Positions 1 to 5,710 of a stretch of 5,712 nucleotides of DNA are shown here, piece after piece. Source of the stretch: Cytophagales bacterium (GTDB lineage Bacteria > Bacteroidota > Bacteroidia > Cytophagales > Amoebophilaceae); the NCBI GenBank assembly GCA_022360235.1, contig JAKSDE010000030.1:1-5712 (forward strand), in the 5' to 3' direction. The notes under the pieces were generated by a model that was not told where the DNA came from, made no database searches, and saw only the letters and a list, made by a program, of their open reading frames with translations. Every line of letters begins with the position of its first letter. Position 1 is the stretch's first letter. Both the position numbers and the translations under genes were made by a program.

Positions 1-119
1 GAAAAATGGCTAAAATTCTTGCGCGCCGTGCTAAAAATTGGCCAACTCGTCGCTGCGCTCCTCAGACACGCCAATTTTTGGCCGCACTTCGCTTGGAGTT
101 TTAAACATTTTTCAAAGGC
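1..119. repeat. Palindromic dispersed repeat, copy A (cut by the window start)
   Basis: These 119 bases recur without a mismatch at 445-563. The unit is an imperfect long palindrome. GAAAAATG at 1-8 pairs with CATTTTTC at 106-113, AAAA at 12-15 with TTTT at 99-102, GTGC at 28-31 with GCAC at 84-87, and AAAAATTGGC at 33-42 with GCCAATTTTT at 70-79. A loop of about 27 bases remains at 43-69. The unit is richer in GC than its surroundings. Its left end lies at the window edge, so its true start is not visible; in copy B the dyad extends two bases further out. It resembles a MITE-like or intergenic palindromic element. No transposase is encoded in it. The exact repetition is seen directly; the mobile nature is inferred. 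Confidence 0.9.
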
Positions 120-230
120 AGTCCAGTCTATTGGGTCTGCTAGGACCAAGGTGTTTTTAGGCTCAATAAGGCTTGAAATTCTAGGGGCCAACAAGTTTTC
201 TTGCAGGATGTTAATGGGTTTGGGCTTCAT
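120..230 (-). pseudogene. IS5/IS1182-like transposase, N-terminal fragment
   Basis: Read on the minus strand from the ATG at 228-230, this frame starts MKPKPINILQENLL and contains IEPKNTLVLADPIDW followed by TAFEK. That pattern matches the start of IS5/IS1182-type transposases (DUF772 region), which typically read D-P-x-H-x-L-V-x-L-A-D-x-I-D-W-x-x-F-E. A TGA lies five codons upstream in frame, so the start is well bounded. About 38 codons are unique; then the frame enters the palindromic repeat at 119 and stays open to position 1, where the encoded residues no longer look like a transposase. The catalytic DDE domain is not in the window. It is most likely an IS remnant interrupted by, or fused to, the repeat. 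The family assignment rests on one short motif. Confidence 0.5.
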
Positions 231-444
231 GATTTTTAGGGGTCATTATTTGCCAGTTTTTGTAGCTGTATCCCGCTTTTCCTTGCAATTTTTGTTGGCT
301 TGAATTACTCATTTTTTAGCAAAAAACACAGCTAATTCAATCAAATCAATGATTTGGGGAATACTTCAGGACGGACTAAGTACGTCATTTAACGTGCTTA
401 TCCACGACGGTTTGCTTCACCTGCCGGGAGCCCTCACCGCTGTT
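231..444. other. Non-coding spacer between the repeat copies, with dyads
   Basis: I see no convincing gene here. Upstream of the transposase fragment there are three AT-rich dyads. An 8-bp inverted repeat, TTGAATTA at 300-307 and TAATTCAA at 333-340, encloses a TTTTTT-AGC-AAAAAA hairpin at 312-326. Next to it lies the near-palindrome CAAATCA-A-TGATTTG at 342-356. The part from about 370 to 444 is richer in GC and unlike the adjoining bases. The stretch could include the outer end of the decayed IS, but I cannot point to a matching second terminal repeat. Confidence 0.5.
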
Positions 445-563
445 GAAAAATGGCTAAAATTCTTGCGCGCCGTGCTAAAAATTGGCCAACTCGTCGCTGC
501 GCTCCTCAGACACGCCAATTTTTGGCCGCACTTCGCTTGGAGTTTTAAACATTTTTCAAAGGC
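445..563. repeat. Palindromic dispersed repeat, copy B (complete)
   Basis: This is the second copy of the repeat at 1-119, displaced by 444 bases and identical over the whole 119 bases; the first difference is A at 120 against G at 564. Here both ends are visible. The outer dyad is TTGAAAAATG at 443-452 with CATTTTTCAA at 550-559, giving a palindromic unit of about 117 bp. No clear target-site duplication flanks it. The perfect identity implies recent spread or gene conversion. Translated on the plus strand it yields an open frame in both copies, but that is the repeat being read through rather than a gene. Confidence 0.9.
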
Positions 564-570
564 GGATCTT

Positions 571-646
571 GGACTGCTGCAAAACTAGGTTACATCCCTT
601 CTTTATAGACTATATGAGCGAATTTTGATGCATTTTACAGCAGGCT
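571..646. repeat. Small inverted-repeat remnant, possible solo IS ends
   Basis: CTGCTGCAAAA at 574-584 faces TTTTACAGCAG at 633-643, an 11-base inverted repeat with one C/T difference. The outer part, GGACTGCTGCAAAA, resembles the GACTGTTGCAAAA-type ends that I recall for IS5/IS1182-like elements. The 48 bases between the arms encode nothing visible. It may be a deletion derivative of an IS, or two abandoned ends. The dyad is seen; the IS link is inference. Confidence 0.35.
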
Positions 647-647
647 A

Positions 648-740
648 GAACCCGGAACTCAGATCAAGCAACTTTTTGAGTGGGCAAGATGTGTTTTCTA
701 CCGTCCCCTATCGAAACCAGGAACTCGAAACTAGGAACTA
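648..740. repeat. Spacer with scattered GGAACT motifs
   Basis: The hexamer GGAACT occurs three times, at 654-659, 720-725 and 734-739. The wider context is similar for the first two (GAACCCGGAACTC and GAAACCAGGAACTC). There is no open frame of note. The motifs look like a low-copy degenerate intergenic repeat of unknown role. Confidence 0.3.
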
Positions 741-747
741 ATATGAT

Positions 748-771
748 GGCTAGTTTTTTACAAAACTAGCC
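748..771 (-). terminator. Perfect 10-bp hairpin over the USP stop codon
   Basis: GGCTAGTTTT at 748-757 and AAAACTAGCC at 762-771 form a perfect 10-bp stem with a four-base loop. The TAG stop of the USP gene (766-768, minus) lies inside the distal arm. It is in the right place for a 3'-end structure of that transcript. However, no T-tract follows on the minus strand, so it is not a textbook intrinsic terminator. It could instead stabilise the 3' end of the mRNA. Confidence 0.4.
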
Positions 772-1764
772 TCTCTTCTTATAAAGGTACATGTCGCTAT
801 TTTCAGCCGAGTCTATTACATCCTCTATTTTTTCACACTTCCTGATCTCATGATCAGTGCACTGGAACCATTGCTCGCCTCTTTCAACATAAGCTATGTA
901 ATGGCCGCTAGCTGTCGTACCATCATCACAGTGCCTAGCAAATGCTACAAGGTCATAGGTATGTTGCTCATTATCATAGGTATATGGCTCATTAATAGTT
1001 ATGGTAAGTAGATATTTTATCTCATTTTTCTTCTTCCCATTCCCATCTGGATTTCGATTAACATTAAGCATTAGTAAGTCAGGTATCTCTTCAAAACGGT
1101 CCACATTATTACGCAAAAAATGACTAAAAAGCGTTTGCATAAATTGAGAAGAATTATCATTAGGGAGAGTGAGCGGAAGTATATAAGGTTTATCAGGACA
1201 TTGGCTTCCTATAATAGAATTCCCTGTTGGTGTTATATTTACATAGTTATCAGGCTTTAAAACTCTATACATAGACTCCATTAGTTCAGCTAAATCTTCT
1301 ACACTATCTATAGGAGGATTCCACCCACATGCTTTTAGTTTGTCATAGAAAGCCTCCATCTCATTCTTCTCAACAGTCTTTCCCTCATTTATTGTTTCGA
1401 TAATTTGAGCTCCTGCTTTCGCTAGATTTTTCCCATTTTCATCAAGTTTATCAATATGGCTTCCTGAAAATACACTATCACCTTTTATGGCGGCAGCTGT
1501 TGCCCATAATTGCAGAGCGGAGATAGTATAACAAAGATCGCCTGGCTTCTTTACCCCTCCAGGTTTAGTTGAAGGTGGGGTACCAGGTTGCTGTGGAGTA
1601 CCAGTTGGAGGTGGGGTACTAGTTAGAGGTGGAGTACCATTTGAAGGTGTACCTGGTCTTTCTGTTGACTGTGGTTTTTTACTACACGCAAGTAATAAGA
1701 TTGCTATCCAACAAAGAATTAAAAGTTTTTGTATACTCCCTGTATACCATCGATTACGAAACAT
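766..1764 (-). CDS. Lipoprotein with a ubiquitin-specific protease (USP, C19) domain
   Basis: A 332-residue predicted lipoprotein. Residues 1-26 are a signal peptide (basic R3, R5, K13, then a hydrophobic core) ending in the lipobox LLLAC with Cys27. Residues 30-68 are a Thr/Pro linker of imperfect GTPPxT hexapeptides. The rest is a compact USP-type deubiquitinase. The Cys box is GVKKPGDLCYTISALQ, with nucleophile Cys78. A strand motif resembling the USP (L/I)P-x-x-L-x-L-x-x-x-R lies in EEIPDLLMLNVNR. The His box is SGHYIAYV with His288, then W299 and Asp304. In human USP7 the oxyanion Asn lies five residues before Cys; here it is Lys73. The usual first Asp after the W-x-x-F motif is Thr303, leaving Asp304 as the only acid. 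The inferred role is removal of ubiquitin from host proteins. USP-like proteins are known from amoeba symbionts of this group. The start is the only ATG before the lipobox. Fold fairly sure, activity unproven. Confidence 0.8.
   Translation of the reverse strand: MFRNRWYTGSIQKLLILCWIAILLLACSKKPQSTERPGTPSNGTPPLTSTPPPTGTPQQPGTPPSTKPGGVKKPGDLCYTISALQLWATAAAIKGDSVFSGSHIDKLDENGKNLAKAGAQIIETINEGKTVEKNEMEAFYDKLKACGWNPPIDSVEDLAELMESMYRVLKPDNYVNITPTGNSIIGSQCPDKPYILPLTLPNDNSSQFMQTLFSHFLRNNVDRFEEIPDLLMLNVNRNPDGNGKKKNEIKYLLTITINEPYTYDNEQHTYDLVAFARHCDDGTTASGHYIAYVERGEQWFQCTDHEIRKCEKIEDVIDSAENSDMYLYKKRG
1567..1653 (-). repeat. 18-bp tandem repeat encoding the Thr/Pro linker
   Basis: Within the USP gene, residues 38-66 are about five units in register: GTPSN, GTPPLT, STPPPT, GTPQQP, GTPPST. 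On the DNA this is an imperfect 18-bp tandem repeat (first unit one codon short). It forms a flexible spacer between the lipid anchor and the catalytic domain. Such arrays tend to change length by slippage in whole units, keeping the frame. Confidence 0.75.
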
Positions 1765-1814
1765 AAGTTTATAGTTTTAGTGTGTTAATATACCTAGCTT
1801 GCTGCAAAACGTCT

Positions 1815-1822
1815 CAAAAATA
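1815..1822 (-). promoter_or_regulatory. Possible -7 element for the USP gene
   Basis: TATTTTTG on the minus strand fits the Bacteroidota -7 consensus TAnnTTTG and lies about 50 bases before the USP start codon. No TTG is found at the expected -33 distance, so the assignment is weak. No Shine-Dalgarno sequence precedes the ATG, as is common in this phylum. Confidence 0.25.
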
Positions 1823-1892
1823 GCACCATCAAGCGTTGTTAAGGGTCGACTAAGTAGTTTTGGCAACATGTCATGGCTTTATTGACACTTCT

Positions 1893-2852
1893 TCAGCGGT
1901 TTACTCGAGAAGCCAACGCCTGCATTTTGGCGTAGTCTTCTGCAGTAAGATCACCGGCGATGAAGTAATTTAAAGGATCTACTCTTTTATTGTTTTTAAT
2001 TACTTCATAGTGAAGGTGGGGACCAGTAGACACTCCCGTATTACCTACATAACCTATACATTGGCCTCGTTTTACCTTTTGTCCTACTTTAACACTAAAG
2101 CTTGCGAGGTGGGCATATTTGGTCGTGTAGCCATACCCATGATTTATTTCAACCTGATTTCCGTGTCCTCCCATATTAGTTTTTACTAATTTAACAACTC
2201 CATCTCCTGTAGCATAAACAGGAGTTCCTCTGGGGGCAGCAAAATCTAAACCATAATGCATTTTGGGGATTTTACAAATAGGATGAATACGCATACCAAA
2301 CCCGTCAGTTAAGCGCTTAAGTCCATCTTTTGAGATGGGTTGAATGGCAGGGAGGCAGGCTAGAAACTTAGCTCTATTTTTTGCTAATTTTAGAATCTCA
2401 TCGTGTGATTTTGTTTGAATGTATAGCTGATTTTTAAGCTGATCTACCTTTTTGAAAGTATCTACAATAAGTTTTTCCTTATCAACCAAGTTTTTATAAC
2501 GATCTACACCTCCAGTACCTGCTCTTCTTACAGCGGGCGAAATGGGCTCTGTCCCCAAGATCGTTCTGTAAATATGATCATCGCGCTCTTGCAAGTAGGC
2601 TAACGACTGTTTGGTATTTTCTATTTCCTTTTGAATAAGGCTATAAGAATACTTTAATTTTTCATTTTCTATTTTGAGTTCTCTTGCTTTAGGTGAGTCA
2701 AAGTAAGTACTATAAGAAAGAAAAATGAGGATAGCAATAATAAGAGAGATAGCAAAGAGGCCTAATAAGTCACGGAGAATATTCCATTTTGACACTTTAA
2801 TTCGTTCATACTTGCAAGTCTGCGTATTATAATAGTATTTTATGCGCGCCAT
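1893..2852 (-). CDS. Membrane-anchored M23 family metallopeptidase (LytM-type)
   Basis: A 319-residue zinc endopeptidase that should cleave peptide cross-links or stems of peptidoglycan in the periplasm. Order of parts: a short basic cytoplasmic tail with KYYYNTQT (residues 5-12), a pattern I recall from Bacteroidota M23 proteins; one transmembrane helix at about 29-50; charged, coiled-coil-like segments at about 55-92 and 120-160; then the M23 domain at about 180-295. The zinc and catalytic signature is complete: H199 and D203 in HYGLD, H248 in YAHL, and H279 and H281 in GPHLH. A downstream signal peptide cleavage site is not evident, so it is probably a bitopic membrane protein. The length is normal for this subgroup. 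It diverges from alaS, an arrangement I recall as common in Bacteroidota. The exact substrate cannot be read from the sequence; an envelope-remodelling role is the safe statement. Confidence 0.92.
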   Translation of the reverse strand: MARIKYYYNTQTCKYERIKVSKWNILRDLLGLFAISLIIAILIFLSYSTYFDSPKARELKIENEKLKYSYSLIQKEIENTKQSLAYLQERDDHIYRTILGTEPISPAVRRAGTGGVDRYKNLVDKEKLIVDTFKKVDQLKNQLYIQTKSHDEILKLAKNRAKFLACLPAIQPISKDGLKRLTDGFGMRIHPICKIPKMHYGLDFAAPRGTPVYATGDGVVKLVKTNMGGHGNQVEINHGYGYTTKYAHLASFSVKVGQKVKRGQCIGYVGNTGVSTGPHLHYEVIKNNKRVDPLNYFIAGDLTAEDYAKMQALASRVNR

Positions 2853-2879
2853 TCTATTATTCGATGATTTAGAGGGTTG

Positions 2880-2887
2880 TAGTTTTG
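2880..2887 (+). promoter_or_regulatory. Possible -7 element for alaS
   Basis: TAGTTTTG fits TAnnTTTG exactly and would give a leader of nearly 90 bases before the alaS ATG. No TTG lies at the -33 distance. A second, imperfect candidate is TTAATTTG at 2929-2936, closer to the gene. Neither is convincing alone. Confidence 0.25.
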
Positions 2888-2916
2888 CTAACTACTATCA
2901 AGGCGTAAATAAAATT

Positions 2917-2949
2917 CAAAAATAAAAATTAATTTGTATTAACTGCAAA
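2917..2949 (-). promoter_or_regulatory. Bacteroidota-type promoter for the M23 peptidase gene
   Basis: On the minus strand TTTG (2946-2949) is followed after 21 bases by TATTTTTG (2917-2924). This matches the -33 TTTG / -7 TAnnTTTG promoter of the primary sigma factor of Bacteroidota, with spacing inside the usual range. Transcription would start near 2911, leaving a leader of about 60 bases before the ATG at 2852. The -33 box lies inside the right arm of the inverted repeat at 2927-2955. Confidence 0.55.
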
Positions 2950-2955
2950 TTAATT
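2927..2955. promoter_or_regulatory. Perfect 10-bp inverted repeat in the alaS/M23 spacer
   Basis: AATTAATTTG at 2927-2936 and CAAATTAATT at 2946-2955 are exact reverse complements separated by nine bases. The centres of the arms are 19 bases apart, about two helical turns, as expected for a dimeric repressor site. It overlaps the -33 box of the M23 promoter and lies 25 bases upstream of the alaS start. The arms are AT-rich, so chance is possible. It could be an operator or an RNA hairpin in the alaS leader. Confidence 0.4.
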
Positions 2956-2979
2956 CATCATTGGGACCGCTTTAATTAA

Positions 2980-5619
2980 ATGAATTCTAAGACAATAAGA
3001 GAGAAATTTATCGAATTTTTTAGAAAAAAGGGGCATATCTATGTTCCTTCTGCGCCTATTGTAAACAAGGAAGACCCAGCGCTGATGTTCACCAATGCAG
3101 GGATGAATCAGTTTAAAGATATCTTCTTGGGCCATCAACCCGTACAACACAAGCGCGTTACGAATACCCAACGATGTTTGAGAGTATCAGGTAAACATAA
3201 TGATTTAGAAGAGGTAGGGGTAGATACTTATCATCATACGATGTTTGAAATGTTGGGTAACTGGTCTTTTGGCGATTATTTCAAAGAAGAAGCCATACAA
3301 TGGGCATGGGAACTACTTACTGAGGTGTATCAATTACCTAAAGAAAGGTTGTATGTGACTGTTTTTGGGGGAGACGATACACGCGCCCCTGACCAAGAGG
3401 CCTATACTATTTGGAAGCGATACATTGATGAAGAACGTATACTTTATGGCTTAGGAAAAGATAATTTTTGGGAAATGGGTGATACAGGTCCATGTGGCCC
3501 TTCTTCTGAAATTCATATAGACATTAGGCCTGAAGAGGCACGGAAGAAAAAGCTTGGTAAAGACTTAGTCAATACAGCGCATCCCTATGTGATTGAAATC
3601 TGGAATTTAGTGTTTATACAATACAACCGCTTAGCTTCTGGCAAGTTAGAACAATTACCTGCTAAGCATGTTGATACAGGGATGGGGTTTGAACGTCTGA
3701 CCATGGTTATACAAGGGAAATATGCTAATTATGATACAGATATCTTTACTCCGCTTATCAAGGCCCTTGCAGCTGCGTCTGGAAAAGTGTATGGCCAAGA
3801 CGCTGACACCGATGTAGCTATCAGGGTAGTAGCTGACCATGTGCGTTCTGTAGCCTTTGCCATTGCTGATGGGCAAATCCCTACGAATAATAAAGCAGGG
3901 TACGTGATTAGAAGAATCTTAAGAAGGGCCGTACGCTATGGCTATACCTATCTGGGTTTTGAAACACCTTTCATGTACCAGCTAGTCACCCTATTGGCAG
4001 CACAGTTTGAAAAAGTTTTCCCTACACTAAAACAGCAGCAACCCTTTGTCGAGAAAATTATACAAGAAGAAGAAGCTTCTTTTTTAAGAACGCTCAAAGC
4101 GGGCTTGCACAGGTTAGAACAGCTTGGCACCGAGCTAAAAGGCAAGTCTACTGTCATAGATGGAGCAATTGTTTTTGAATTGTATGACACCTATGGTTTC
4201 CCTCCTGATTTGACGGGCCTCATCGCCAAAGAAAAAGGATTACAAATAGATGAGCAAGGTTTTGCTGAAGCTATGAAAGCTCAGCAAGATCGTTCTAAAA
4301 AAGTAGCAACGGCTGAGCAAGGTGACTGGCATAGGGTTAATGAAGAAGTAACACCAACGTTTGTCGGCTATGACCAACTTGAAGCAACTTCTAAGATTGT
4401 CAAGTATCGTAGAATTAGAGAAAAGGGTAAGCAACTGTACCAGTTAGTATTCGATAAAACACCTTTTTATCCAGAAGGAGGGGGACAAGTAGGGGATACA
4501 GGGTACCTCCAAAATGAAGAAGAGCAAGTAGCGATTGTTGCTACTAAAAAAGAAAATGCATTGATCATTCATTACACCCCCCAATTACCTACCCATTTAA
4601 ACGTACCATTTAAAAGCGTTGTCAATCGTACAAAAAGAATGCTGACAGCCAATCATCATAGTGCTACCCATCTTTTGCATGCGGCACTTAGACAAGTGTT
4701 AGGCAATCATGTGGAACAAAAAGGCTCTTTAGTCAATGAGCAATTACTCAGGTTTGACTTTTCGCATTACACAAAACTGCGTAAAGCAGAAATCCAACAA
4801 ATTGAAAACATCGTCAATCAAAAGATCAGAGAAAACATTCCGCTACAAGAACAACGCCATATGCCTATAGCAGAAGCTAAAAAGATGGGGGCTACAGCAC
4901 TTTTTGGCGAAAAATATGGTACCCATGTACGGGTGATAACTTTTGATGAGGACTTTTCCGTAGAGTTATGTGGTGGTACCCATGTACTTGCTACAGGTCA
5001 GCTAGGCTTTTTCAAAATCATTTCAGAAGCAGCAGTAGCAGCAGGGGTGAGAAGGGTAGAAGCAGTAACCGCCACGACGGCTGAAAAATTTATTGACAAG
5101 AAGCTAGCTACCTTAGAGGCGATTGAAGCGTCGCTGAAATACCCTAAAGACCCTGAGAAAGCTGTGAAGCAGTTGCTTATAGAAAAGGCAGACTTATGTA
5201 AAGCGTTAGAAGCTTACCGACTTGAACAGATCAGTACCGTTAAAAAGTCGCTCAAAGCAAAGTTGAGAACCGTTCGTGGTATGAACGTATTAATAGAAAA
5301 AGTAAAGCTACCTGAAGTAGAAGCTGTTAAAAAAATTGCTTTTGAATTTAAAAATGCCTATCCATCCCTTTTTTTGGTGTTGGCAGCAGAAGTGAATAAA
5401 AAGCCCCACATTGCTGTAATGATTTCAGAAGACTCGCTCAACAGTTTTGCAAAAAATGCGCATGATATTGTCAAAGAATTGGCAAAGTGGATAAAAGGAG
5501 GGGGTGGAGGGCAGCCTTTTTTTGCCACAGCAGGGGGTAAAGACGTGGCTAGGCTGGAACAGGTTATCAAAGTAGCTGAAAATATCTTTCAGTCGCACAT
5601 AGAAAAATTAAACGCTTGA
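2980..5619 (+). CDS. alaS: Alanine--tRNA ligase (alanyl-tRNA synthetase)
   Basis: An 879-residue cytoplasmic class II synthetase that activates alanine with ATP and charges tRNA-Ala; it also hydrolyses mischarged Ser- and Gly-tRNA-Ala. It is full length (the E. coli enzyme is about 876). The catalytic core at 1-240 shows motif 1 (DPALMFTNAGMNQFKDIFLG, 32-51), motif 2 around TNTQRCLRVSGKHNDLEEVG (61-80) with MFEMLGNWSFGDYF (88-101), and motif 3 GMGFERL (234-240). The tRNA-recognition helices follow to about 455. The editing domain has the zinc set H560 and H564 (HSATH) with C664 and H668 (CGGTH). The C-terminal C-Ala domain carries GGGGGQPFFATAGGKD (840-855). The ATG is preceded by AT-rich sequence without a Shine-Dalgarno, and the start agrees with the family's short N-terminus. 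No frameshift or missing key residue was noticed. Confidence 0.98.
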   Translation: MNSKTIREKFIEFFRKKGHIYVPSAPIVNKEDPALMFTNAGMNQFKDIFLGHQPVQHKRVTNTQRCLRVSGKHNDLEEVGVDTYHHTMFEMLGNWSFGDYFKEEAIQWAWELLTEVYQLPKERLYVTVFGGDDTRAPDQEAYTIWKRYIDEERILYGLGKDNFWEMGDTGPCGPSSEIHIDIRPEEARKKKLGKDLVNTAHPYVIEIWNLVFIQYNRLASGKLEQLPAKHVDTGMGFERLTMVIQGKYANYDTDIFTPLIKALAAASGKVYGQDADTDVAIRVVADHVRSVAFAIADGQIPTNNKAGYVIRRILRRAVRYGYTYLGFETPFMYQLVTLLAAQFEKVFPTLKQQQPFVEKIIQEEEASFLRTLKAGLHRLEQLGTELKGKSTVIDGAIVFELYDTYGFPPDLTGLIAKEKGLQIDEQGFAEAMKAQQDRSKKVATAEQGDWHRVNEEVTPTFVGYDQLEATSKIVKYRRIREKGKQLYQLVFDKTPFYPEGGGQVGDTGYLQNEEEQVAIVATKKENALIIHYTPQLPTHLNVPFKSVVNRTKRMLTANHHSATHLLHAALRQVLGNHVEQKGSLVNEQLLRFDFSHYTKLRKAEIQQIENIVNQKIRENIPLQEQRHMPIAEAKKMGATALFGEKYGTHVRVITFDEDFSVELCGGTHVLATGQLGFFKIISEAAVAAGVRRVEAVTATTAEKFIDKKLATLEAIEASLKYPKDPEKAVKQLLIEKADLCKALEAYRLEQISTVKKSLKAKLRTVRGMNVLIEKVKLPEVEAVKKIAFEFKNAYPSLFLVLAAEVNKKPHIAVMISEDSLNSFAKNAHDIVKELAKWIKGGGGGQPFFATAGGKDVARLEQVIKVAENIFQSHIEKLNA

Positions 5620-5620
5620 G

Positions 5621-5710
5621 TATATAGTAATTCATGTTGAATTAAGGATTTTGAAGTTTCAGAAGAGAGCGATTGAAAAATACTTCAAGATGCTCCAATA
5701 CATTCAATAC
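5621..5710 (-). pseudogene. Possible IS3-type transposase C-terminal remnant
   Basis: One minus-strand frame reads VLNVLEHLEVFFNR, then SLLKLQNP, a TAA stop at 5642-5644, and FNMNYYI. The first part resembles the IFEYIEVFYNR segment near the C-terminus of IS3-family (rve) transposases. The following R-x-H-S-x-L-G-Y-x-S-P block is only faintly recognisable and appears to have lost residues. If real, it is a decayed end reaching almost to the alaS stop codon. The match covers little over ten residues, so this is a tentative call. Confidence 0.25.
5628..5644 (+). terminator. Short AT-rich hairpin after alaS
   Basis: TAATTCA at 5628-5634 and TGAATTA at 5638-5644 form a perfect 7-bp stem with a three-base loop, nine bases after the alaS stop codon. 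The stem has one G-C pair and no T-tract follows, so termination would be weak. It also overlaps the possible transposase remnant on the other strand. Confidence 0.25.

Noticed and set aside
19..303. 94-codon plus-strand open frame
   Set aside because: Its first third is the palindromic repeat read through, and the same peptide appears from copy B. The rest is antisense to the transposase fragment and has no recognisable domain.
211..312. 33-codon minus-strand frame starting MSNSSQQKLQG
   Set aside because: It overlaps the transposase start in another frame, is very short and has no family signature. It might be a leader, but nothing supports this.
1..563. CRISPR array
   Set aside because: There are only two repeat units, 119 bp long with a 325-bp gap; size and spacing do not fit.
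349..588. 79-codon plus-strand open frame
   Set aside because: Most of it is copy B of the repeat; the shared peptide reflects repeat identity, not a protein family.
1850..1892. Intrinsic terminator after the M23 gene
   Set aside because: Only four- or five-base dyads around CATGTCATG are present and there is no strong stem followed by a T-tract.
2950..3171. Minus-strand open frames antisense to alaS, here and at 3655-3876, 3948-4190, 4240-4434 and 5358-5570
   Set aside because: All lie inside the clearly coding alaS gene and show no family features of their own; they are shadows of its reading frame.
5651..5686. TTGAAGT / ACTTCAA inverted repeat downstream of alaS
   Set aside because: A 7-bp AT-rich dyad with a spacer over 20 bases is easily due to chance, and no further structure supports it.
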